NCBI GenBank assembly: GCA_017347465.1
Contig: AP021858.1
Location: forward strand, 2,498,472 to 2,562,471
Origin: Candidatus Nitrosymbiomonas proteolyticus
GTDB taxonomy: Bacteria; Armatimonadota; Fimbriimonadia; Fimbriimonadales; Fimbriimonadaceae
Length of the DNA stretch: 64,000 bases
Reading direction: 5' to 3'
Shown: positions 48,867-57,192 of the stretch, in pieces
How positions within the stretch are numbered: position 1 is the first letter of the stretch
Layout of the letters: every line of letters starts with the position of its first letter
Notes under the pieces: generated by a model
What the model saw: the letters and a program-made list of their open reading frames with translations, nothing else
What the model was told of the DNA's origin: nothing
The model's database searches: none
Translations under genes and position numbers: made by a program

Positions 48867-50588
48867 ATGCCGCGAGTTCCCGACGAACCCACAAGGGAGT
48901 GCGTTTACGATCCGCTTGTCGAGTTGATGAAGCGGTTCGAGTCGGCGTCGTCGGCCACTCCCTCGGCGAGCCAGTGGGACGACCTCAGCGTCGAAGAGGC
49001 CCTTCGCAAGCACATCGTCGACGGCATCAAGAAGGGACTTCACGCGTGGCTAGATTCGGCTCTCGGAAGGTACTCGCCGGTCGAGATCATCAACGACGTG
49101 CTCCTCGACGGCATGAAGACGGTCGGGGAGCTTTTTGGCGCTGGGAAGATGCAGCTACCCTTCGTCTTGCAGAGCGCCGAGGTGATGAAGGCCGCCGTCG
49201 CTTACCTCGAACCTAAGATGGAGCGGCTCGAAGGGCAAACCAAGGGCTCGATTCTCCTGGCGACCGTCGCAGGCGACGTCCACGACATCGGTAAGAACCT
49301 CGTGGACATCATCCTCTCGAACAACGGCTACCGAGTGGTTAACATCGGCATCAAGCAACCCATCAACAACATCCTCGACCAGGCACGAGCCCACCAAGTC
49401 GAAGTGATCGGGATGAGCGGGCTGCTGGTCAAGAGCACCTTGGTGATGAAGGACAACCTCCTGGAGATGAACGACAGGGGACTGCACGGTTATCCGGTCA
49501 TTCTTGGGGGGGCTGCGCTCACGAGGGCGTACGTCGAGCAGGACCTGAGAGACGCGTATCGGGGAGACGTGTTCTATGCGCAAGACGCCTTTGAGGGTCT
49601 GCGGCTCATGGAGGAACTCCGGAAAGGACCTCCTTCAGCGGGCCCGCACTCGGGGATTGAGGACGCTGCGGCGTCCGACGAGGCGACTGCCGACGAAGGC
49701 GCCCCATTTCGGGTCGGCTCTCATCGGGTCGGAGTCGTCGATCCCGAATTGTTCGTGTTCGACGGATCGCGCTCGGAGGTTGGGCCAGCGACCGAAATAC
49801 CAGAGATTCCTTTCTACGGCGTCCGGAAGGCTGAGAAGTTCGACGTTTTCGAGGTCTTCAAGTACATCAATACGATCGCTCTGTTTCGCGGGCAGTGGCA
49901 GTTCCGGAGGGGCGAAGGCCAAGGAAACCTCGAATTCAACGACTGGCTCGAAGAACACGCGCGGCCGATCTTCGAGCGGCTCCAGCGCGAACTGGCCAAG
50001 CTGATCCAGCCAAAGGTCAAGTGGGGTTACTTTTTTTGCCGTTCGGAAGGCAACGACCTCGTGATCCTTGGGGACGATAGGGTGACGGAGCGCGAGCGAT
50101 TTCGGTTCCCAAGGCAGCGAGACGGAAAGCGGCTGTGCCTTGCGGACTTCTTTCGTGGGTTCGATTCCCCAGAACCCGATGTGGCCGCGTTTCAAGTCGT
50201 CACGATCGGACCCGAGGTGGCGAGATACGAGCGCAGGCTGTTCGAGGCGGGCGACTACCGGGAGTATCTGTACGTTCACGGCATGGGCGTTGAGACCGCA
50301 GAAGCACTGGCAGAGTATTGGCACAGGATGGTCCGCATCGAACTGGGGATCGACGACCGCGAGCCAGATTCGATTCGCGGACTGTTTGGGGTGAAGTACC
50401 ACGGGGCGCGTTACTCGTTCGGGTATCCGGCTTGCCCGAACCTCGAGGATCAGCGTCAACTCATGCGCCTCCTCGCGCCCTCTGACATCGGCATCGAACT
50501 GAGCGAAGAGTGCATGTTGGTCCCGGAGCAATCGACCTCCGCCCTGATCGTTCACCACCCAGAGGCTAAGTATTTCAACGTGCGTTGA
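48867..50588 (+). CDS. metH: Methionine synthase, C-terminal half (cap, B12-binding and reactivation domains)
   Basis: A 573-residue protein holding the remaining MetH modules. A cap domain (about residues 40-120) precedes the cobalamin domain, where GDVHDIGKN carries the cobalt-ligating H139 and GMSGLLVKSTLVM and LGGAALTR follow. After a linker, the AdoMet reactivation domain appears with YLYVHGMGVETAEALAEYWH and RYSFGYPACPNLEDQRQ. It must work in trans with the N-terminal half at 34961-36910. TATGTT lies nine bases before ATG 48867. No GTG/ATG alternative restores a fused protein. Confidence 0.92.
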   Translation: MPRVPDEPTRECVYDPLVELMKRFESASSATPSASQWDDLSVEEALRKHIVDGIKKGLHAWLDSALGRYSPVEIINDVLLDGMKTVGELFGAGKMQLPFVLQSAEVMKAAVAYLEPKMERLEGQTKGSILLATVAGDVHDIGKNLVDIILSNNGYRVVNIGIKQPINNILDQARAHQVEVIGMSGLLVKSTLVMKDNLLEMNDRGLHGYPVILGGAALTRAYVEQDLRDAYRGDVFYAQDAFEGLRLMEELRKGPPSAGPHSGIEDAAASDEATADEGAPFRVGSHRVGVVDPELFVFDGSRSEVGPATEIPEIPFYGVRKAEKFDVFEVFKYINTIALFRGQWQFRRGEGQGNLEFNDWLEEHARPIFERLQRELAKLIQPKVKWGYFFCRSEGNDLVILGDDRVTERERFRFPRQRDGKRLCLADFFRGFDSPEPDVAAFQVVTIGPEVARYERRLFEAGDYREYLYVHGMGVETAEALAEYWHRMVRIELGIDDREPDSIRGLFGVKYHGARYSFGYPACPNLEDQRQLMRLLAPSDIGIELSEECMLVPEQSTSALIVHHPEAKYFNVR

Positions 50589-50629
50589 ATTCCATGCTCC
50601 AATGGAGCCGCCGCAAGTTAGAATAGGAC

Positions 50630-51568
50630 GTGGTTGTGCGCGCGTTTCAGAGCGGAGACTCTGTTGCTTCACTCTTGGAACTTTGTAGCGAAGTGTTTCC
50701 CGTTGAACGAATCGACCGGGAAAAGTGGGTTCGCAACGTGTTCTTGGACGCGAATTTCCGGTCGGAGGGCCTTGGAGTCGTCGAAGCGGAAGGCAAGACC
50801 GCCGGACTCGTTGTGGCGTTTGCTCCCCAGACCTTGGAGGGCGCAGGCGCTTCAAAGAAGCGAGGCTATGTGACGCTGCTCGGCGTGCGCCGCCAATGGG
50901 AGAACCAGGGATTCGGCGCTTCGCTGCTCGCCTATGCTGAGGATTACCTGCGAGAGTGCGGCTGCCGAGAATGCTGGGTCTCTCCCTACTCGCCCGGTTA
51001 CTTTGCTCCGGGGGTCGACGTGGCAGCCTACGGGCGCGGGCTTCAGTTCCTGGCTCGGAAGGGGTATGTCGAGGTGTCGAGGCCGATTTCGATGGCCGTC
51101 GATCTAAGAGCGCTGACTCCGCCCGACTGGGTCGTCGAGCGGCGTTCGGAACTCGCCGTGCAAGGAGTCGAAGTACGCGAGTATTCAGAGGATTGGCTAG
51201 CTCCGCTCATCGAGTTCGCCCGCAGGGAGTTTCACGAAGACTGGGCGCGATTCGTGCGCTCCGCCGCCGAAGACATCCTCCGAGGCGGGCGGAACGACAG
51301 GTTGATCTTTCTCGAAGAGCGGGGGGAGGTCAGGGCGTTTTCGCACTACAATGCCGACCGATTCGGGCCGATCGGGGTCGCGTCGGAGGAACGAGGCCGA
51401 GGACTTGGACACGTCTTGATGTTCGAGACGCTAAAGGCTCAAAAGGAAAGCGGCCAATCCTCTGCGTACTTCTTGTGGTCGGATCTGCGAACGGCCGACC
51501 GACTCTACAACGCCGCGGGATTCAAGGTGGTTCGAACGTTCGCCACTCTCAGGAAGGAGCATGTATGA
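50630..51568 (+). CDS. Tandem GNAT acetyltransferase
   Basis: A 312-residue protein with two GNAT-like folds. The first holds VTLLGVRRQWENQGFGASLL near residue 82, the acetyl-CoA-binding pattern; the second holds GPIGVASEERGRGLGHVLM near residue 245. It would acetylate a small molecule or protein amine; the substrate is unknown. TAGAAT at 50619-50624 lies five bases before GTG 50630. Its stop overlaps the PIG-L gene start as ATGA, so the two are coupled. Confidence 0.83.
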   Translation: MVVRAFQSGDSVASLLELCSEVFPVERIDREKWVRNVFLDANFRSEGLGVVEAEGKTAGLVVAFAPQTLEGAGASKKRGYVTLLGVRRQWENQGFGASLLAYAEDYLRECGCRECWVSPYSPGYFAPGVDVAAYGRGLQFLARKGYVEVSRPISMAVDLRALTPPDWVVERRSELAVQGVEVREYSEDWLAPLIEFARREFHEDWARFVRSAAEDILRGGRNDRLIFLEERGEVRAFSHYNADRFGPIGVASEERGRGLGHVLMFETLKAQKESGQSSAYFLWSDLRTADRLYNAAGFKVVRTFATLRKEHV

Positions 51569-52290
51569 ATTCGGCTTCTCCTCATGTGGACGTTCTCGCC
51601 ATCGGGGCGCACATGGGGGACGAGGTTGCATGGGGCATGTCGCTCGCAGCTCACGTTCGGCAGGGCCGGAGGGTGGGGCTGCTTCACCTGACCCCAGGGG
51701 AAAAGGGCCATCCGTCGAAGTCGCCTAGTGAGTACGCTGACCAGAAGCGCGACGAGGCCCAGCAATGCGCCACTGCCCTAGGAGCGCGTTTGTGGGCGTT
51801 GGATTTCAAGGACGGCGAACTCCCGGTGGGCGACGACGTCCAGCTCGCGATGGCCCGGGTGATCCGCGAGGCGCGGCCCCAGTTGATCCTGACGCACTGG
51901 CGAGGAAGCATGCACAAGGATCACACCGCCGCCGCAGACAATCTGCCGAACGCCAGGTTCTATGCCGGGATCGCTACCTTTGAGCTTGGGGGACCGGCGC
52001 ATTGGGTTCCCAGGGCCTACCACGGCGAGAATTGGGAGGACCTTCGAGGCTTTGAACCCGAGGTCTATTTGGAGGTCCTGCGCGAGGACATCGAACGGTG
52101 GGAAGAGGCGATGCGGTGCTACGAACTGTTCCGAGGCGGAGTTTCCAAGTTCGAGTATCTCGAATACTACAAGGCCCTCGCGCGAAGCCGAGGGTGCGAA
52201 GCGCGGTGGGAGTTCGCCGTCACCTTTGCCGTTCCCCAAGAAGAGCGCCGGCGGCTCGTGACCACCCTCCTCCCCGAACCCAGCCGGTAG
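51565..52290 (+). CDS. PIG-L/LmbE-family deacetylase
   Basis: A 241-residue protein of the PIG-L family of zinc N-deacetylases acting on GlcNAc-type sugars, as in thiol cofactor synthesis. The usual zinc motif AHPDDE reads AHMGDE here, so one aspartate is glycine. The second zinc site, HKDHTAA, is intact, as is the KRDEAQQCA segment. AGGAAGGAG precedes the ATG, which overlaps the GNAT stop. GNAT plus deacetylase recalls bacillithiol/mycothiol-like pathways, but no ligase or transferase gene is nearby. Confidence 0.83.
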   Translation: MNSASPHVDVLAIGAHMGDEVAWGMSLAAHVRQGRRVGLLHLTPGEKGHPSKSPSEYADQKRDEAQQCATALGARLWALDFKDGELPVGDDVQLAMARVIREARPQLILTHWRGSMHKDHTAAADNLPNARFYAGIATFELGGPAHWVPRAYHGENWEDLRGFEPEVYLEVLREDIERWEEAMRCYELFRGGVSKFEYLEYYKALARSRGCEARWEFAVTFAVPQEERRRLVTTLLPEPSR

Positions 52291-52299
52291 AATGGCCTC

Positions 52300-52755
52300 A
52301 TGGCGCAGAACCACGAGTATCCGATGACGGTGAGTTGGGAAGGGGGTCGGGGCGGCTCCGGAGGGGCGCAATGCGGAAACAGTGGAACGGAGTTCCCGCT
52401 GAGCGTCGGACCCGAATACGGCGGGCCTGGAAAGGGCACCAACCCCGAGGAACTGTTGACCGCGGCGCTTGCGGCCTGCTACTCAATCACGTTTGGGATC
52501 ATTGCCGAGAACCGAAAGATCCCCGTCCGCTCGCTGCGAGTATCTGCGGCCGGCCTCGTGGAGCAGAGCGGAATGCAGTTCACCTACAAGCAGATCGTAT
52601 TGAAACCGGAGATCGTGCTCGAGGCAGGAGCGACCGAGGAGCAGATTCAACTCGCCAACGACATGGCGCACAAAGCGGAGCTTTATTGCATCATCACGAA
52701 CGCGGTCCGGGACAAGGTCGAAGTCGTCTTGGAGCCTTCGATCACGGTCGGCTGA
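52300..52755 (+). CDS. OsmC-family peroxiredoxin
   Basis: A 151-residue OsmC-type protein that reduces organic hydroperoxides. The two redox cysteines are C60 in ALAACYS and C130 in ELYCIIT, the normal spacing. TAGAAT, whose first three bases are also the stop of the upstream gene (52288-52293), lies six bases before the ATG, so the gene has its own leaderless-type promoter inside the run of co-directional genes. Confidence 0.87.
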   Translation: MAQNHEYPMTVSWEGGRGGSGGAQCGNSGTEFPLSVGPEYGGPGKGTNPEELLTAALAACYSITFGIIAENRKIPVRSLRVSAAGLVEQSGMQFTYKQIVLKPEIVLEAGATEEQIQLANDMAHKAELYCIITNAVRDKVEVVLEPSITVG

Positions 52756-52782
52756 AACTGCCGGATGGCCAGGAGGCGATTC

Positions 52783-53571
52783 ATGCGCGCAAAGCTCGTC
52801 GTCGGAAACTGGAAAATGAACAAGACTCCAACGGAGTCGGCGGCTCTGGTACAGGCTTTCTTGCGTCATGCGGACGCCAAGCCGAGCACCGAAGTGGCGG
52901 TCTGCCCACCCTACCCCTCGTTGGGCGTCGTCCGGGAATCGCTGAAAGGCTCGCGGGTCTTTCTGGGGGCGCAAGACGTTTTTTGGGAGCCTTCGGGAGC
53001 GTTCACCGGAAAGGTCAGCGCTTCGATGCTGCGCGAATCCGGGGTTGAGCTTTGCCTCGTGGGCCACTCCGAGACTCGGGGACGGTTTGGGAAGTTGGAG
53101 GTTCCGCCGACGACGCTTCCGTTCTTTTCGGAGACCGAGGAAACCGTCAACCTCAAGCTTCGCGCGCTGCTATTCCACTCCATCCGCCCGATCTTGTGTG
53201 TGGGCGAAACCGCTTCGGAACGCGAATCGCAAGCCACCGAGCGGGTCATCGAAGATCAACTGGCCGGTGCGTTTCGGGGCATCGAAGGGCCTGAGTTGGC
53301 GACCGTATCCGTCGCTTACGAACCCGTTTGGGCCATCGGAACAGGCAACACGTGCGACGCTCCGGAAGCCAATCGAGTCGCCAGTTTCATTCGGAACTGG
53401 CTCCGTGGCCGGTTTGGGTCGGAGGCCGATCCGGTTCGAGTCCTTTATGGAGGAAGCGTGAAGTCCACGAACTCGGAGGAGCTGTTTCATCAACCCGAGA
53501 TCGACGGCGGGCTGGTGGGGGGCGCGAGCCTCGATCCGATGGAGTTCAGCCGCATCGTCATGAGCGCGTGA
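52783..53571 (+). CDS. tpiA: Triosephosphate isomerase
   Basis: A 262-residue glycolytic enzyme interconverting DHAP and glyceraldehyde-3-phosphate. Catalytic residues are N9 and K11 (VVGNWKMNK), H95 (VGHSETR) and E180 (VAYEPVWAIGTG); phosphate is bound by YGGSVKSTN. Between RFG and ETEE, where other TIMs read directly HSERR..FGET, there is an insertion of about 13 residues (104-116, KLEVPPTTLPFFS). AGGAGG six bases before ATG 52783 decides the start over ATG 52765. It precedes a thioesterase by seven bases. Confidence 0.94.
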   Translation: MRAKLVVGNWKMNKTPTESAALVQAFLRHADAKPSTEVAVCPPYPSLGVVRESLKGSRVFLGAQDVFWEPSGAFTGKVSASMLRESGVELCLVGHSETRGRFGKLEVPPTTLPFFSETEETVNLKLRALLFHSIRPILCVGETASERESQATERVIEDQLAGAFRGIEGPELATVSVAYEPVWAIGTGNTCDAPEANRVASFIRNWLRGRFGSEADPVRVLYGGSVKSTNSEELFHQPEIDGGLVGGASLDPMEFSRIVMSA

Positions 53572-53577
53572 AGGACC

Positions 53578-54147
53578 ATGAACGACCGTACCGTAGCTTC
53601 CACCCGGCTGACGATGTCCGAGGTGATGACCCCCAATCATGCGAACTTTCTGGGGAAGGTTTTCGGCGGTTCGATCCTCTCAATGATCGACCTCGCGGCT
53701 TATGCCACCGCTTCGAGGTTTGCGGGCAACATTGCCGTAACCGCCAGTTTCGACCGCGTGGACTTCCTCGAGCCGATCAACGTCGGCGAAGTCGTGACTT
53801 GCGAAGGTGAGGTGAGCTACGTGGGCCGTTCGAGCATGGAGGTGACGATCCAGGTGTACGCGGAGGACGTCCTTCAGCAGACCCGCCGCCACACGAACAC
53901 AGCGCGCGTGACGATGGTTGCGATTCGAGACGGCAAGCCGGTCGAAGTGCCTCGCCTAGCTTGTGAGACGCGCGAAGAACGGGTGAGGTACCTGGAGGGC
54001 AAGCTGAGGCGCGAGTTGCGAAAGAGGTGGAGCGACGATCTCAAGCGTCTCAGCGAGAAGATCCGGGACTTGAACGACGTCGAGCTGACCCGCTTCATCG
54101 AAGCGCCGGACGCCACAGCCGAGCTCTTGGGCGGGGCGCAGAACTAA
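53578..54147 (+). CDS. Acyl-CoA thioesterase, hotdog fold
   Basis: A 189-residue hotdog-fold thioesterase of the YciA/BACH type. The blocks NHANFLGKVFGGSILSMID and AVTASFDRVDFLEPINVGEV contain the asparagine/aspartate active site and the typical central helix. It hydrolyses acyl-CoA to free acid and CoA; chain length is unknown. The last 60 residues form a charged helix that may mediate oligomerisation. It begins seven bases after tpiA and likely shares its transcript. Confidence 0.88.
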   Translation: MNDRTVASTRLTMSEVMTPNHANFLGKVFGGSILSMIDLAAYATASRFAGNIAVTASFDRVDFLEPINVGEVVTCEGEVSYVGRSSMEVTIQVYAEDVLQQTRRHTNTARVTMVAIRDGKPVEVPRLACETREERVRYLEGKLRRELRKRWSDDLKRLSEKIRDLNDVELTRFIEAPDATAELLGGAQN

Positions 54148-54152
54148 GAACC

Positions 54153-55853
54153 TTACCCAAGGGAGGGCCGGAGCCTGTGAAAGCCGGCCCGCATCTGAAT
54201 CTGATGCGCCACTGCGAGGATCGTGGCTTCACCGTCGAGCCGCCCGATGAGCGAAATGCTGCGTTGAGTCCCTTGGGGGGTGAGGCCGAACGGCACGAGC
54301 ACTTGAGGATGCCCGGTCAGGTTCGTTGTGTAGAGGGTGTGCCCGCCACGCTCATAGGCAACGACCATGTCGAACTCCCCTAACTCGGCTTCGAATTTCC
54401 TCATCACTTCCGTTCGCAGGCGCTGAGCCCGGAGGTACTCCACGGCTGGCACGAATCTGCTGGAGCGGTAGGTTTGAGGCCACGAACTGTTCTGAAGGTG
54501 ATCGATCGCGTCGCTCCGGGTGAAATCGTCGAACGCGGAAGCCGATTCGACGCTCAGCACAAGAATGACCCCGTTCGGAGTGGGGGACATTCGAACGGGC
54601 TCCAGATTCGCGCCGAGGGACGCCAGGAGCGAGAGGTAGTCGGTGCGCTCAATGGCGGGGCGATCCGCCGGATCGTCGTTGGGACCGATAAGGTAACCGA
54701 TGCGGAGTTCTTTCAACGGCAAGTCGGACCGGTAGTGAAACCCTGCGTCTCGGGACGTCAGGTCCCTGGGGTCGGAGCCCTGGAGCGAGGCAAACACGAT
54801 CGCGCAATCTTGCGCCGAACGGCAAATGGGTCCCACCTTGTCCATAGTCCAGCTCACCGCCATCGCTCCGCTGCGCGTCACCCGCCCGTAACTGGGTCTC
54901 AGGCCCGTGACCCTGCACTGATGGGTGGGTGAGACGATGCTTCCGAGGGTCTCGGTACCAATGGTGAACGCGGCAAGCCCGGCTGCGGCCGAACAAGCCG
55001 ATCCCGCTGAGGAACCACTTGAACCTTGGGACGGATTCCAAGGGTTCTTCGTGCGTCCTTTGAACCACACGTCGCCTTGCGCCAAGCTGCCGAGGCTCAA
55101 TTTCGCAATCAGGACCGCGCCCGCCTCTCTCATTCGCTCGACCACTCCTGCGTCGAAGTCGAAGTGTTGGTCTTTGTGAGGCTCAGAGCCCCACGACGTT
55201 GGATATCCCCTGGTCGCGAACAGGTCCTTGATGCCATACGGCAATCCGTGCAGCGGACCGCGATACTGCCCTGCGGCGATCTCTGCCTCGGCCCTTCGCG
55301 CCTGTTCGAGCGCGAGTTCTTCCGTCAGAGTCACCAGGCACAGCAGCTCGTCGCCGTACCTCTTCATCCGGTCGAGATACAACCGGGTGAGTGCAACGGG
55401 GGACACTTTGCGGGTCCTGACCCAATGACTGAGGTCCCGGACGGAGGAGAATGCGAGGTCTTCGGGATCAGAAGGAGGCGAGTCGGACGAAGGTGGATCG
55501 AGTCGAAGCTCGATTCCTGGCGCGCCGCCCATGCTCTTCCCTTGGGGCACGAACGGCGTCGGGGGTTCGAGGGTGTAATCGACTTCCTGGGATCGCAGAG
55601 CAGCAAACGAGGCCCTTTGGCTTCGAACGCTTCGAAGAATCTCCTCCAACTCCGAATTCTCGAACTCGAGGCCGGCGATCCTTGCGGCAGCCTGAAGGTC
55701 GGCTAGCCCGATCTCCTGCGCAGGGGAATCCTGCCCATCCACGTTCGGAACGGGCGCCCCAAAAGCCGTCGATAGGGGTAGACCCGCGGTCGCGGCGCCC
55801 ATCACCGCCCTTGCGAAAAACTCTCTGCGATCGATCGAGTCCGGCAAAGCCAT
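54153..55853 (-). CDS. Exported amidase-signature enzyme with Tat signal
   Basis: A 566-residue amidase. The N-terminus has a twin-arginine signal (DRREFFARAVMGAATAG). The amidase signature domain shows the catalytic lysine in YGIKDLFATRG and the cis-serine/serine stretch GSSGSSAGSACSAA. Between signal and domain is an unusual 100-residue segment rich in glutamate and proline. Such enzymes hydrolyse amides, or make Glu-tRNA amide as GatA; the Tat signal and lack of gatB/gatC argue against GatA. Convergent with the thioesterase gene, five bases apart. Confidence 0.87.
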   Translation of the reverse strand: MALPDSIDRREFFARAVMGAATAGLPLSTAFGAPVPNVDGQDSPAQEIGLADLQAAARIAGLEFENSELEEILRSVRSQRASFAALRSQEVDYTLEPPTPFVPQGKSMGGAPGIELRLDPPSSDSPPSDPEDLAFSSVRDLSHWVRTRKVSPVALTRLYLDRMKRYGDELLCLVTLTEELALEQARRAEAEIAAGQYRGPLHGLPYGIKDLFATRGYPTSWGSEPHKDQHFDFDAGVVERMREAGAVLIAKLSLGSLAQGDVWFKGRTKNPWNPSQGSSGSSAGSACSAAAGLAAFTIGTETLGSIVSPTHQCRVTGLRPSYGRVTRSGAMAVSWTMDKVGPICRSAQDCAIVFASLQGSDPRDLTSRDAGFHYRSDLPLKELRIGYLIGPNDDPADRPAIERTDYLSLLASLGANLEPVRMSPTPNGVILVLSVESASAFDDFTRSDAIDHLQNSSWPQTYRSSRFVPAVEYLRAQRLRTEVMRKFEAELGEFDMVVAYERGGHTLYTTNLTGHPQVLVPFGLTPQGTQRSISLIGRLDGEATILAVAHQIQMRAGFHRLRPSLG

Positions 55854-55902
55854 GAGCCCAATTTCCCCAAGGCCGATCCTCAATCCTTCTGAAGTCGTCA
55901 GG

Positions 55903-56436
55903 TTATGCGCCCTTCCTGCGCAGTTTCTTGCGGTATCTCCAGCGGCGGACCACCGGAACGAAAAACATGACGACCCCGCTCAAGGAGAGCAGGAACAGGC
56001 CACAGGCGACCAAGGGCAGCAGGTACCCATGAAAGGCGTCGCCGAAAAACGAGAGGTCGTGGATGTCTTCGGAGAGTTGATCGACCCGCCGGGCGATCTG
56101 AATGACCTCGCCCGTCTTGCCATCGACCTGGACCTCGTAGTACCCCTCGTTGCTGACGATCTTGAAGACGTTGGAACCAGGTCTGTAATCGATGCGATCG
56201 ATGTCATCCCGCGACTGAAGCTCCGCGATCCCCGCCGCGAACGCAGCCTCGGCTGCTTGTTCGACCGATACCACTTCGGAGAGCGAGTCGACGGGCTGCC
56301 CGTCTTTCTCAGGTGGACGAATCCAGCCAAAGGTCCCTTTGGTCGCCAGCAAGAACCCGGTAACCGAGATGATCAGCAGGACGAGCGCGGAGAGGAGCCC
56401 GATCCATCGGTGCAATGTCCGCAGCTTGTGATACAT
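55903..56436 (-). CDS. PepSY-associated membrane protein
   Basis: A 177-residue protein with an N-terminal membrane helix that begins HKLRTLHRWIGLLSALVLLI, a PepSY-like extracytoplasmic domain (about residues 55-120) and a second membrane helix near 140-162 ending in a basic tail. The HRWIG segment is typical of PepSY-TM proteins, some of which assist ferric-siderophore or electron transfer systems. No partner is nearby. It lies 49 bases before the amidase start on the same strand. Confidence 0.8.
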   Translation of the reverse strand: MYHKLRTLHRWIGLLSALVLLIISVTGFLLATKGTFGWIRPPEKDGQPVDSLSEVVSVEQAAEAAFAAGIAELQSRDDIDRIDYRPGSNVFKIVSNEGYYEVQVDGKTGEVIQIARRVDQLSEDIHDLSFFGDAFHGYLLPLVACGLFLLSLSGVVMFFVPVVRRWRYRKKLRRKGA

Positions 56437-56490
56437 GGCAACGGGGCGGCCGCTTCCTCATCGTGCTCGAAGCTCGACTCCGGATTGCGT

Positions 56491-57132
56491 TTAGGGGCCG
56501 CGCAACTCCTTAGCGTCGATCTGGAGCACCACGGTTCCGAGGAGAGTGTTCCCGGATGCGATGGGCGCTTGGACTTCGAGAAAATCGTCCCTAACCTCCA
56601 AGGATGCGCGAAGGGGGGTCACACCCGGATACGGCGTGTTGATCAGGGCGAGATTCGTCGAGGCTAAGACGTTGTGGCTGCCGTCGAGAAAGGCGATGAG
56701 GCGAAACCTCTTGTCTTGAACCATCTCTTCGCACAGAGTTTGCAGGGTGCGGTTGTTGACCTCAGGCACCCGCCCCAAAACACCGTAGGCGGGCTTGAGT
56801 CCCCAAGCGAGGGACGTCGCCGTAAACAGAGCCTGCTGCCTTTGGGACTCTTGCTTCAATTCTGCCTGAGCCGTGGAATGCAATGTTCGGGCCTCAGCGA
56901 GGTCGTTGCGCGCGGAGTTCAGCGAGACCGTTTGCACCAGGGCGAATATCAAGAAAAGCGCTGCCAAAACCCCGACGACGATCGTTCGAGTTCGTTCTGA
57001 GATCGGCGGGCCGCCTGATTTTGGGGCTTCGGGCGCCTTCGGCTTCTCCGCAGGCGCCTCGGGCTTGGCGACCGCGCCCTGCTCTTCCGCGACTTGTTCG
57101 CTAGAACTGGTCTTGTCTTCGTTCGGAGCCAT
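56491..57132 (-). CDS. Membrane-anchored protein of unknown function
   Basis: A 213-residue protein. Residues 1-45 are acidic and rich in alanine, proline and lysine; a membrane helix spans about 48-70; a coiled coil follows to about 100; the remainder resembles a small sensor-like domain (ERFRL-type core: KRFRLIAFLDGSHNVLAST). GGAGGGA lies about seven bases before the ATG. It lies between the PepSY gene and pilB on the same strand, with 60 bases to pilB. No family recognised. Confidence 0.7.
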   Translation of the reverse strand: MAPNEDKTSSSEQVAEEQGAVAKPEAPAEKPKAPEAPKSGGPPISERTRTIVVGVLAALFLIFALVQTVSLNSARNDLAEARTLHSTAQAELKQESQRQQALFTATSLAWGLKPAYGVLGRVPEVNNRTLQTLCEEMVQDKRFRLIAFLDGSHNVLASTNLALINTPYPGVTPLRASLEVRDDFLEVQAPIASGNTLLGTVVLQIDAKELRGP

Positions 57133-57192
57133 CGTGTCCCTCCTGCTTCGAATTACTCGGGGAAAGGATACCGGTTTTGGGGGCGGTTCCCG

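Noticed and set aside
50157-50170. tRNA T-arm-like sequence GGGTTCGATTCCC
   Set aside because: It lies inside the MetH reactivation domain, and no acceptor, D or anticodon arms surround it.
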